A DNA stretch of 6,120 nt from Halobacteriaceae archaeon Tc-Br11_E2g27 (GCA_001564135.1 LKNH01000157.1:1-6120), one strand, 5' to 3'. Numbered from the stretch's first letter, positions 1-5,147 are shown. Numbers and translations are program-made. Notes: a model not told the origin generated them from the letters alone.

Positions 1-832
1 ACTCGATGTAGTTCAGCAGGCGAGCGAACGGCATCTTGTGGGTCTTGTCGTTCACGTACCGACCCTTGTCGTTATCGAAGCGCAACCCCGTCATATCACC
101 GAACACGATGACGGCGTTCCGTTCACGAGCACGGGCGACGAGTTCGTTTGCTACCTGATGCAACTCGTGTTCAACCTTCCGCGATTCCTTATCCCCAAGG
201 CGTTCGATGACCTGCGCTCCCGAGCGAACCTTCGCCTTCCCAATGCTCTTGCGGAGTTGCTTGTAGTGTTCGCGGACACGACGCACTTCCGCGCCGTGAA
301 ACTGCGTGTCACGGTCGGAAAGGAACGTACTAACTGCTATCCACTTCGCACCCATATCGACAGCAAGAACGTCATCGTATTCGTCTGCGACGGCCACAGA
401 CCGCTTGCAGACGAGGTGAACGTACCACTCACCATCTCGGCGGACGAGTTCCGAGTCCCGGATGTATTCGTCTTCGAGCAGGTGTGTGTCTTTCTCGGGG
501 ACGTGGACGGGAACCCAGATGCTATCTCCGCGTTCCTTCTCGGGATTGTAGACGGGAAGTTTGAACCACCACGACGACAGCACGGTATCCTCGTCGTGTT
601 CGATGGTAATACAGTCGTTACGGAGGACGACCGGTTGCTCGGTGTCCTCTCTCGGGTTCTTGTTCGAGCGGACTTTCCCCGCCTGTTGTGTAGTTGCGGA
701 GTAGAGATTCACTTTGTCGTCACCGTGAACGGCATCTTGGAACGCGAAGTATTCGCGTTCGATGAGTCGGGCTTTCCGCTCGGTCAGCGAGTGAAGTTTA
801 ACCCGTACCGTGGTGGTGACTTCCCGACGCAT
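1..832 (-). CDS. tnpB: TnpB, RNA-guided RuvC-type nuclease of IS200/IS605 element (C-terminus off window)
   Basis: The frame reads without a stop from the ATG at 832-830 to the left edge, giving 277 residues. In this family TnpB is an omega-RNA-guided DNA endonuclease that cuts the empty donor site and so favours retention of the element. Visible parts are an N-terminal beta-rich/helical region (about 1-145), the RuvC-I strand LAVDMG with catalytic Asp159, a long helix (about 185-240), and the RuvC-II strand VIVFGDMTGLR (241-251). The zinc finger and RuvC-III Asp should follow off the left edge, roughly another 100-130 residues. The usual RuvC-II Glu (as in FEDL) is Gly245 here; Glu230 in the preceding helix (HQVANELV) is a possible replacement. 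The ATG lies 2 nt after the tnpA stop, which suggests translational coupling. Whether it still cuts DNA cannot be judged from this fragment. Confidence 0.9.
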   Translation of the reverse strand, partial: MRREVTTTVRVKLHSLTERKARLIEREYFAFQDAVHGDDKVNLYSATTQQAGKVRSNKNPREDTEQPVVLRNDCITIEHDEDTVLSSWWFKLPVYNPEKERGDSIWVPVHVPEKDTHLLEDEYIRDSELVRRDGEWYVHLVCKRSVAVADEYDDVLAVDMGAKWIAVSTFLSDRDTQFHGAEVRRVREHYKQLRKSIGKAKVRSGAQVIERLGDKESRKVEHELHQVANELVARARERNAVIVFGDMTGLRFDNDKGRYVNDKTHKMPFARLLNYIE

Positions 833-834
833 CG

Positions 835-1224
835 TTATTGTCCAGTCTGTGCTTCAATGTACTCCTCAATGGTCTGAGTCGATACCTCTCCTGCCGAGGA
901 GACAAAGTACGAGCGCGTCCATAGCGAGGGGAGGCCGAAGTCGAACTCGTCTCGGATATTCCGCGAGGTATAGCCCTTGACCTGCTGGATGATTTTGTTC
1001 GGGGAGAGTTTTGGGCTGCCTGTGATGAACAGGTGTACGTGGTCCGACTGGACTGCCAACCGGAGGATGTCGAGGCCGAGCTCGTCGGCTTTCTCCTCGA
1101 TCAGTTGTTCGAGCCGGTCGGCAACCTCGTCCGTCAGCACCGGCTTGCGATATTTCGGACACCACACAAAATGGTAGTGGAGATTGTGAACCGACGTTCG
1201 TTCTCGACTATACCCGCGTGGCAT
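835..1224 (-). CDS. tnpA: TnpA, Y1 HUH single-strand transposase (IS200/IS605)
   Basis: This is a complete 129-residue protein, within the usual size for IS200/IS605 TnpA. It catalyses excision and insertion of the element as single-stranded DNA through a 5'-phosphotyrosine intermediate, acting as a dimer that binds the subterminal hairpins. The N-terminus has the family pattern HNLHYHFVWCPKYRKPVL (13-30). The metal-binding HUH motif is His62-Val-His64 in SDHVHLFI, and the nucleophile is Tyr122 in TIEEYIEAQ near the C-terminus. Residues 72-91 (KLSPNKIIQQVKGYTSRNI) are the usual conserved helix. All catalytic residues are present, so it looks functional. The start at 1224 gives the normal family N-terminus (MPRGYSR). 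tnpB follows after 2 nt. Confidence 0.96.
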   Translation of the reverse strand: MPRGYSRERTSVHNLHYHFVWCPKYRKPVLTDEVADRLEQLIEEKADELGLDILRLAVQSDHVHLFITGSPKLSPNKIIQQVKGYTSRNIRDEFDFGLPSLWTRSYFVSSAGEVSTQTIEEYIEAQTGQ

Positions 1225-1360
1225 AGTCTTAGATAGACATCTCTCACTATTAGATGTTTTGATTCCATCAACCCTACACCGTGCTATCGAGGAGTGATTG
1301 TGTCGGCTTCGTCGGATTCATCCACACGACTAAAGTCGTGGGCTTTCTCCTCGAATCTCT
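1225..1360 (-). other. IS left end with subterminal hairpin and tnpA leader
   Basis: This non-coding stretch lies between tnpA and the probable IS boundary. On the minus strand, reading toward tnpA, it contains TTAC (1364-1361, just outside the boundary), 14 nt of spacer, AAAG (1346-1343), CC, and then the hairpin at 1340-1325. This order matches the cleavage-site, guide and hairpin layout described for the left end of the Helicobacter IS608 element. A second, weaker inverted repeat (ACATCT, 9-nt loop, AGATGT; 1237-1257) lies in the tnpA leader. No convincing TATA element for tnpA was picked out. Confidence 0.6.
1325..1340 (-). repeat. Subterminal hairpin of the IS left end
   Basis: CACGACT (1325-1331) and AGTCGTG (1334-1340) are perfect inverted arms around two bases; physically this is probably a 6-bp stem with a TAAA loop. 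On the minus strand it is immediately preceded by AAAGCC. TnpA of this family recognises such hairpins in single-stranded form. No T-run follows on the minus strand, so it is not a good terminator for the upstream rtcA gene. Confidence 0.75.
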
Positions 1361-1379
1361 GTAACCAGCATTCTCCTGT

Positions 1380-2390
1380 TTATTCGATATTGACAACTGG
1401 ACAGTCCTCACTCTGGTCGACCGCAACTGCGTAGCCGAACTGTTCTAACAGGGCGATACTCGTCTCGACATGGTCCGTGAGTGCTGGGAGACGAACCTGT
1501 CCACCAGCCAGTGCAAGTGGCAGTAACAACTGGTCGGCAACGTGTGCATCAACGGTCGCCGTGCCGTCGTGAAACGCAAGCGCGCGGTCGACGGCATCGC
1601 CTGCGACGTCCTCTGCTGGTTTTCCGCGTTCGCCGATGGCATCGAACCCTGCTCGGGTGTGTTCATACTTCAGTACAATTGACACTGCAGAACCGGGGGA
1701 TTTGGTCTCCGCGGTTGCAGTTACTGTTTCTGTCACACCGACGCCGGCCGCTTCGAGTCGTTCCCATGCTGTTTCTGCCTGTCGTGCTGCGACGTCGCTT
1801 TCGGCCAGCGACCGCGACTCCCGAGAGTAAACCTCCGCACTCACAAGCGCTCCGCGCTCGGTATAGTGAATGGGCGAAAGCTCCGAGGGGGCGAGATGTA
1901 GCGTCGCTTTCCCGCCGCCCGCCGGATAGAATCCCGTCCGGTGGCGCTCAACGGCCACAGCGAGTCCGTTTTCCCGATAGAGGGGCACTGTTACCTGTTG
2001 GTAGGTCGACAGCGGCGGCGACCACTTCACATCGGTTCCGCCGGATACCGTCACGGTGAGTGGCTTCTCAATTGCCGTTGCAAGCGAAACGAGGGTCTCA
2101 AAGACGAGGGTAATGCTCCCTGCGGTTTCGACATCGACTTCGACAGTTCCGCCAGTTGGTTGATTCGGCCGGAAGGTAACGGTTCGTGAGTCAAGCGCTG
2201 CCCCCTCTACGTCGGCATCACAGACTGTTGCAAGCGCATCAAGTGCCGCGAGATGCTGGTGTTTGAGGCCGGGATTGGGGCGATTATCCCTGATTGCGCT
2301 GATACGGACGGGCGTCTGGGTGAGTGCCGCGAGCGCAAGGCTTGAGCGAAATAGCTGTCCACCGCCGCTGCTGGCGTCAATCTCCCGCAT
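1380..2390 (-). CDS. rtcA: RNA 3'-terminal phosphate cyclase
   Basis: RtcA converts an RNA 3'-phosphate to a 2',3'-cyclic phosphate with ATP, through covalent enzyme-AMP and RNA-(3')pp(5')A intermediates. From the Met at 2390 the protein has 336 residues, close to the length of E. coli RtcA. The N-terminus carries the family signature SSGGGQLFRSSLALAALTQ followed by RDNRPNPGLKHQHLAAL. Toward the end are HVADQLLLPLALAGG and DHVETSIALLEQF; His307 in the latter aligns by position and context with the catalytic, AMP-accepting His of E. coli RtcA (His309, HLLTN motif). The frame is open upstream to an ATG at 2483, but those 31 extra residues do not resemble the family, so the start at 2390 is preferred. 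It is divergent from purE. The IS boundary lies about 20 bp beyond the stop codon, in the same orientation. Confidence 0.95.
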   Translation of the reverse strand: MREIDASSGGGQLFRSSLALAALTQTPVRISAIRDNRPNPGLKHQHLAALDALATVCDADVEGAALDSRTVTFRPNQPTGGTVEVDVETAGSITLVFETLVSLATAIEKPLTVTVSGGTDVKWSPPLSTYQQVTVPLYRENGLAVAVERHRTGFYPAGGGKATLHLAPSELSPIHYTERGALVSAEVYSRESRSLAESDVAARQAETAWERLEAAGVGVTETVTATAETKSPGSAVSIVLKYEHTRAGFDAIGERGKPAEDVAGDAVDRALAFHDGTATVDAHVADQLLLPLALAGGQVRLPALTDHVETSIALLEQFGYAVAVDQSEDCPVVNIE

Positions 2391-2485
2391 ACGAATACTG
2401 TGTCGTGATAGTTCATCAATGGGATGGTCGGCAACGGAGACCCGAGACCAGCAAGGCTTAGGGGACGGCCGATGAGTGTTCACCC
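2391..2485. promoter_or_regulatory. Divergent rtcA/purE intergenic promoter region
   Basis: These 95 bp separate the chosen rtcA start from the purE start and must hold both promoters. On the plus strand a weak AT element (GCTTAG, about 2456-2461) lies roughly 25-30 bp before the purE ATG, the position expected for a haloarchaeal TATA box with a leaderless or very short-leader mRNA. No clear TATA box is visible for rtcA. The region is otherwise GC-rich, and no repeat or operator was recognised. Confidence 0.4.
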
Positions 2486-3148
2486 ATGTCCGACGAGACG
2501 AACGGTGTGGCGACGCCTGAACTCACCTCGCTGATGGAGTCACTCGAAGCCGAAGCGGCACAGGACCGACCGGCCGAAGAGACCCCCGAAATCGGTATCG
2601 TCATGGGCTCGGATTCCGACCTTGATGTGATGATGGGCTCCGAGACGGGTCGACCGGGGGCCTACGACGCGCTGACGACGCTCGATTTTGCCGAACAGAC
2701 CGACCACGAATCACCCCCGGACGAACGGTTTACCTTCGAAACCTACGTCGTCTCGGCACACCGGACACCGGAGTTGATGTACACCTACGCCGAGACTGCG
2801 GCTGACCGGGGTATCGACGTGATTATCGCCGGCGCTGGTGGAAAAAGCGCCGACCTCCCGAACATGGTCGCTTCGATTGCGTATCCGATTCCGGTTATCG
2901 GCGTTCCGGTCCAGGAGAAATCGCTCCAGTCGGTCATCGGGATGCCACAGGGCGCACCGCTGGTCGCTGTCGATGCCGGAAAATCATTCAATGCGGCGCT
3001 TTCGGCCGTGCAGATGCTCTCGCTCGAACACGACGAGTTGCGTGAGCGACTGGTCGAATATCACGAGAATCTCAAGGATGATGTGGCGGTTGCATCGAAA
3101 CGACTTCATTCGCTGGGGACGCCTGGATTCAAAGCCCAGCGGGAATAG
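2486..3148 (+). CDS. purE: N5-carboxyaminoimidazole ribonucleotide mutase (PurE)
   Basis: PurE moves the carboxyl group of N5-CAIR to C4 to give CAIR in de novo purine synthesis; N5-CAIR comes from PurK, which is not in this window. The 220-residue protein has the PurE core: GIVMGSDSDLDVM (37-49; Ser42 and Asp45 correspond to the substrate-binding Ser/Asp of E. coli PurE), SAHRTPE (90-96, with the catalytic His92), IIAGAGGKSADLPNM (113-127), and VIGMPQGAPLVAVDAGKSFN (150-169). The core is class I-like. It is longer than the roughly 165-residue bacterial enzyme because of an acidic N-terminal extension (about 1-35), an insertion of about 20 residues between the GSDSD and SAHRTP motifs, and a charged C-terminal tail (about 180-220). 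I believe such additions are common in haloarchaeal PurE. The start at 2486 is the first in-frame ATG and has a TATA-like element at a suitable distance. Confidence 0.95.
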   Translation: MSDETNGVATPELTSLMESLEAEAAQDRPAEETPEIGIVMGSDSDLDVMMGSETGRPGAYDALTTLDFAEQTDHESPPDERFTFETYVVSAHRTPELMYTYAETAADRGIDVIIAGAGGKSADLPNMVASIAYPIPVIGVPVQEKSLQSVIGMPQGAPLVAVDAGKSFNAALSAVQMLSLEHDELRERLVEYHENLKDDVAVASKRLHSLGTPGFKAQRE

Positions 3149-3185
3149 TCTTGATACCGTAATCACCGTCTCATTGGCACAACGG

Positions 3186-3213
3186 TTAATATTTTCCCAC
3201 AATTAGTGGGAAT
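3186..3213 (+). promoter_or_regulatory. Promoter with TATA box and inverted-repeat operator for the AbrB/PIN operon
   Basis: TTAATATTTT (3186-3195) sits about 20-28 bp before the ATG at 3214, where the TATA box of a leaderless haloarchaeal gene is expected. Just downstream, TTCCCAC (3194-3200), AATTA and GTGGGAA (3206-3212) form a perfect 7-bp-arm inverted repeat. It extends to AT...AT at 3191-3192 and 3214-3215 after one mismatch. The palindrome fills the space between TATA box and start codon, so a dimer bound there would block transcription. The likely binder is the AbrB-type protein encoded immediately downstream, by analogy with MazE/VapB autoregulation. Confidence 0.6.
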
Positions 3214-3495
3214 ATGACCAAAGTCGACTCAAAAGGTCGAATCGTCCTTCCACAGGAGCTTCGTGAACGTCTTGGAATCACTCCGGGGACGGAAGTCGAG
3301 ATACACGAAGACGACGGGAAAGCGGTCGTCATGCCTGAAGACAATCCGGAACAGATTATCGACCGTATGGAGCAACTGGTCAAGGAGGCATCCATGGAGT
3401 CTGGTGAGACAGAACCCCTCGCTACGGATGACCCAGTGGCCCAAGCACACAGGGAAGCCATCAGGAAAGGAGCAGAACAGAAAACCGATGAGTAA
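3214..3495 (+). CDS. AbrB/MazE-type DNA-binding antitoxin
   Basis: This 93-residue protein has an N-terminal swapped-hairpin AbrB (SpoVT/MazE) domain at about residues 1-42: VDSKGRIVLPQELRERLGI, then PGTEVEIHEDDGKAVVMP. The domain dimerises and binds DNA. The remainder (about 43-93) is acidic and predicted helical or disordered (DNPEQIIDRMEQLVKEAS, and AQAHREAIRKG), as expected for the toxin-wrapping tail of a VapB-like antitoxin. Its stop codon overlaps the start of the PIN-domain gene by 8 bp, the classic layout of a type II toxin-antitoxin operon. It probably represses its own promoter through the palindrome just upstream. Antitoxin function is inferred from domain and context. Confidence 0.88.
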   Translation: MTKVDSKGRIVLPQELRERLGITPGTEVEIHEDDGKAVVMPEDNPEQIIDRMEQLVKEASMESGETEPLATDDPVAQAHREAIRKGAEQKTDE

Positions 3496-3958
3496 CAGCG
3501 ACGGTCCATATCTGTTTGATGTTGGTGTTATTGCACTCGCCCATGCTGATGTCCCTGTTCGCGACGCTGCACTCTCGTATGTTCGGGCTGCAATCGCTGG
3601 CGAGATTGATGCCGTCGTTCCGTATCCCGCCGCTATTGGTGCTCACACGGTCTTGACGGCTTACTATGGCTATTCGAATGCTGAGGCGTCCCGGTTGATG
3701 CAAAATTTCATGGACGCAAAGCGAATTCACTGGTACGATGGTATGCCTGAAACAGTAATTCGCGGGGGACTTTCGCTGGCAGCTGAGGCGAATATTGGCG
3801 GCTGGGATGGCTATTATGCACAGGTTGCAATTGAAGAAGGGGTTCAGACTGTGTTGACGATTGATACTGATTTTGAACGGTTCGAGCAGTTTGAGACCGA
3901 GATTATCCTCTCTCCGGAACAGTTTCGGGAGTTGAACGTATTTCTTGAATCATGCTAG
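3488..3958 (+). CDS. PIN-domain protein, probable VapC-like toxin ribonuclease
   Basis: This 156-residue protein has the PIN-fold pattern: YLFDVGVIALAHA with Asp11 at the end of strand 1, GGWDGYYAQVAIEEG with Asp107, and TVLTIDTDFERF with Asp126 and Asp128. These would bind Mg/Mn for single-strand RNA cleavage. The usual second acidic residue (Glu of motif 2) is not seen; the equivalent stretch reads PYPAAIGAHTVL (46-57). The start ATG at 3488 overlaps the antitoxin stop (ATGAGTAA), giving a normal VapC length; the frame is open further upstream, but that part merely overlaps the antitoxin. Codon choice appears richer in A/T at third positions (ATT, GAT, TTT) than in purE, consistent with an acquired module. 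Toxin activity is inferred. Confidence 0.88.
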   Translation: MSNSDGPYLFDVGVIALAHADVPVRDAALSYVRAAIAGEIDAVVPYPAAIGAHTVLTAYYGYSNAEASRLMQNFMDAKRIHWYDGMPETVIRGGLSLAAEANIGGWDGYYAQVAIEEGVQTVLTIDTDFERFEQFETEIILSPEQFRELNVFLESC

Positions 3959-3996
3959 CGCTGTTGGTGGTTCATCATTGCCCGCTTGGAAAGGGG

Positions 3997-4002
3997 TTAT
4001 TG
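3997..4002 (+). promoter_or_regulatory. Possible TATA element of the glutaredoxin gene
   Basis: TTATTG lies 24-29 bp before the ATG at 4026, at the usual distance for leaderless haloarchaeal transcription. The 67-bp gap after the PIN gene suggests that the glutaredoxin has its own promoter. The match to a TATA consensus is only partial. Confidence 0.35.
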
Positions 4003-4025
4003 TCCTTGGTCACAAACTGATAGCT

Positions 4026-4367
4026 ATGACATTCGACCCGAATGCGAGTCTCCCACAGGAAGAGGTCACCGAACACGTTGACTCCGTTATCGAAGAGAAC
4101 GACGTCGTCCTGTTCATGAAAGGGACGCCGGTGATGCCACAGTGTGGTTACTCCGACCGTGCCCTGCAGTATATCGGTCAATACCGCGAGGATTTTGCGA
4201 CCGTCGACGTGCTGGAGTCACTCGATGAGTACCGCACCGCCCTCGAAGCACACAGCGGCTGGGAAACGATTCCGCAGACTTTCGTCGACGGCGAGTTCGT
4301 CGGCGGTAGCGACATTCTGGTGGAACTGGAAGAACGCGGCGAACTCGAAGAAACGTTGCAGGCCTGA
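4026..4367 (+). CDS. Monothiol glutaredoxin-like protein (Grx4/GrxD type, CGYS)
   Basis: The 113-residue protein has the monothiol glutaredoxin layout: VLFMKGTPVMPQCGYS (28-43) with Lys32 and the single active-site Cys40, then WETIPQTFVDGEFVGGSD (79-96), which holds the TIPQ cis-proline region and the GGSD thiol-binding loop. Family members with a CGFS site bind and transfer [2Fe-2S] clusters, with a low-molecular-weight thiol as second ligand. Here Phe is replaced by Tyr (CGYS). Haloarchaea are known to use gamma-glutamylcysteine rather than glutathione, so that thiol may be the co-ligand. The start at 4026 is chosen over an in-frame ATG at 3945: the 27 extra residues do not look like the family and overlap the PIN gene, while 4026 has an AT element at promoter distance. 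It is a separate unit between two toxin-antitoxin pairs. Confidence 0.93.
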   Translation: MTFDPNASLPQEEVTEHVDSVIEENDVVLFMKGTPVMPQCGYSDRALQYIGQYREDFATVDVLESLDEYRTALEAHSGWETIPQTFVDGEFVGGSDILVELEERGELEETLQA

Positions 4368-4375
4368 ACCAGGCA

Positions 4376-4393
4376 GGTTTTTTTTATAAAACC
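4376..4393 (+). terminator. Oligo-T terminator after the glutaredoxin gene
   Basis: Eight consecutive T residues (4378-4385) follow the stop codon by about 10 bp. They sit in GGTTTT-TTTTAT-AAAACC, which can fold weakly. Archaeal RNA polymerase terminates at T-runs, so this probably ends the glutaredoxin mRNA. Confidence 0.6.
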
Positions 4394-4409
4394 GACTGAC
4401 AAGGTGCCG

Positions 4410-4436
4410 TTACACCTATTACATTCAATTACATTC
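4410..4436 (+). promoter_or_regulatory. Phased TTACA repeats over the promoter of the wHTH/MazF-like operon
   Basis: TTACA occurs at 4410-4414, 4419-4423 and 4429-4433. The last two belong to an exact 9-mer, ATTACATTC, repeated at a 10-bp period (4418-4426 and 4428-4436), so the copies face the same side of the helix. TATTACA at 4417-4423 is also at TATA distance (about 22-28 bp) from the ATG at 4445. The winged-HTH protein encoded just downstream is the obvious candidate to bind them and control its own operon; this is inference. Confidence 0.45.
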
Positions 4437-4444
4437 TATCATGT

Positions 4445-4804
4445 ATGCCAATCGATATTGAGCGCTTTGAGGAAAGCCCTGTTCATGAACTTCGAGCAGG
4501 TGACCGCACCAATGCGGAACAAATCCTCTCGTTTCTTGCAGCATCGCCTAATCAGGCGTTTACACCGAAAGAAATTCACGAGGGGACCACTGTTTCGCGT
4601 GGTAGTGTGGGCGTCGTCCTCTCACGGTTGGAAGATCGTGAACTCGTGCGACACCGCGGCGAGTACTGGGCTATCGCTGCGGATAAAGACGTCAACAAGA
4701 CACTCAGTGCGCTAACAACAGCCCGTACGGCGACGGAGCAACTTGGCCCGGAAGACCCTGACGAGTGGGGCCCAGGCATGGAAACACCGACTGAAGATAC
4801 ATAG
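4445..4804 (+). CDS. Winged-HTH protein, probable antitoxin/repressor partner of the MazF-like toxin
   Basis: This 119-residue protein has a winged helix-turn-helix at about residues 22-78: helix 1 NAEQILSFLAAS, helix 2 TPKEIHEGT, recognition helix VSRGSVGVVLSRLEDREL, and a wing around VRHRGEYWAI. The fold resembles MarR-like or small haloarchaeal wHTH regulators. The tail (about 82-119) is acidic and proline-rich and may be the part that contacts the partner. The stop codon directly abuts the ATG of a MazF/PemK-like gene with no spacer, which implies co-transcription and coupling. It is therefore probably the antitoxin and autorepressor of that toxin. An alternative is a plain transcription regulator. 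An ATG 4 bp upstream (4441) is in another frame and stops after a few codons. Confidence 0.82.
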   Translation: MPIDIERFEESPVHELRAGDRTNAEQILSFLAASPNQAFTPKEIHEGTTVSRGSVGVVLSRLEDRELVRHRGEYWAIAADKDVNKTLSALTTARTATEQLGPEDPDEWGPGMETPTEDT

Positions 4805-5137
4805 ATGACTGATATGCAGGGGGAGGTCTGGTGGGGGCCAGCACCTCATAAATCAGATTCCACATACCGTCCGTGGCTTGTCGTCAGTGATATATCACAC
4901 CCATTTTCACAGGAGGAGTGTATCGTCGTGGGGATGACCAGTCGAAACCACGCTGCTGGTATTCCGATTCCTGACGAGGGGTGGATTGCTGGGGGAAGTG
5001 AAACGGATGCATACATCTCCCCGTGGTACATCATGACGGTCAAACACCGCGATTTGGATAATCAGCAAGGAGTCTTGGCTGATACACTCGTCACAGAGGC
5101 CATTGAAGCACTTCACGGCTATACTTCACTGTCGTAA
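4805..5137 (+). CDS. MazF/PemK-like toxin, probable mRNA endoribonuclease
   Basis: This 110-residue protein has the SH3-like barrel pattern of MazF/PemK: GEVWWGPAPHK at the N-terminus (strand 1 and loop), YRPWLVVSD (21-29) with the family's Arg22-Pro23, IVVGMTSRN (40-48) with the Thr-Ser of strand 3, and SPWYIMTVKHRDL (72-84). In E. coli MazF the corresponding Arg and Thr act in sequence-specific mRNA cleavage. The length matches the family. Translation may start at the ATG at 4805, directly after the upstream stop, or at Met4 (4814); the first is chosen for its coupling position. The gene ends 10 bp from the convergent YcaO gene. Toxin activity is inferred from family and operon layout. Confidence 0.83.
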   Translation: MTDMQGEVWWGPAPHKSDSTYRPWLVVSDISHPFSQEECIVVGMTSRNHAAGIPIPDEGWIAGGSETDAYISPWYIMTVKHRDLDNQQGVLADTLVTEAIEALHGYTSLS

Positions 5138-5147
5138 TTGGCTGACC

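Larger units (their letters stand above)
1..1360 (-). mobile_element. IS200/IS605-family insertion sequence (tnpA+tnpB), right end outside window
   Basis: The element is read on the minus strand: left end (about 1360-1225), tnpA, then tnpB, which leaves the window at position 1. It is assigned to IS200/IS605 because a small Y1 HUH transposase is directly followed by a RuvC-fold TnpB, and because the left end has a subterminal imperfect palindrome instead of the terminal inverted repeats of DDE elements. Such elements move as single-stranded DNA (peel and paste), without target duplication. The left boundary at 1360/1361 is inferred from a TTAC tetranucleotide upstream of the hairpin and could be wrong by some bases. 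The right end and the omega-RNA region lie off the left edge. Both genes are open and the HUH transposase keeps its catalytic residues, so TnpA at least may be active. Confidence 0.85.

Noticed and set aside
38..877. Long 279-codon plus-strand open frame opposite tnpB
   Set aside because: It is the antisense shadow of tnpB, whose minus-strand frame has clear RuvC motifs; the plus-strand translation resembles no family.
1237..1257. ACATCT / AGATGT inverted repeat as a terminator or operator
   Set aside because: The arms are short, the loop is 9 nt and no T-run follows; it may simply be part of the IS leader, so it is mentioned only there.
1481..2059. 192-codon plus-strand open frame within rtcA
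   Set aside because: It is very Arg/Pro-rich, as expected from the complement of a GC-rich haloarchaeal gene, and lies wholly inside a strongly recognised rtcA.
2391..2483. Extended N-terminus of RtcA from the ATG at 2483
   Set aside because: The 31 extra residues do not resemble RtcA; the internal ATG at 2390 gives the normal family length and start.
3263..3487. Upstream extension of the PIN-domain frame
   Set aside because: It lies within the antitoxin gene in another frame and is Arg/Ser/Trp-rich shadow sequence; the overlap start at 3488 fits a toxin-antitoxin operon.
3945..4025. Extended N-terminus of the glutaredoxin from the ATG at 3945
   Set aside because: It overlaps the end of the PIN gene and adds sequence unlike the family; the ATG at 4026 has a TATA-like element at the right distance.
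5138..5147. Bidirectional terminator between the MazF-like gene and ycaO
   Set aside because: The gap is only 10 bp, with no T-run or stable hairpin; any termination signal must lie inside the opposing genes.
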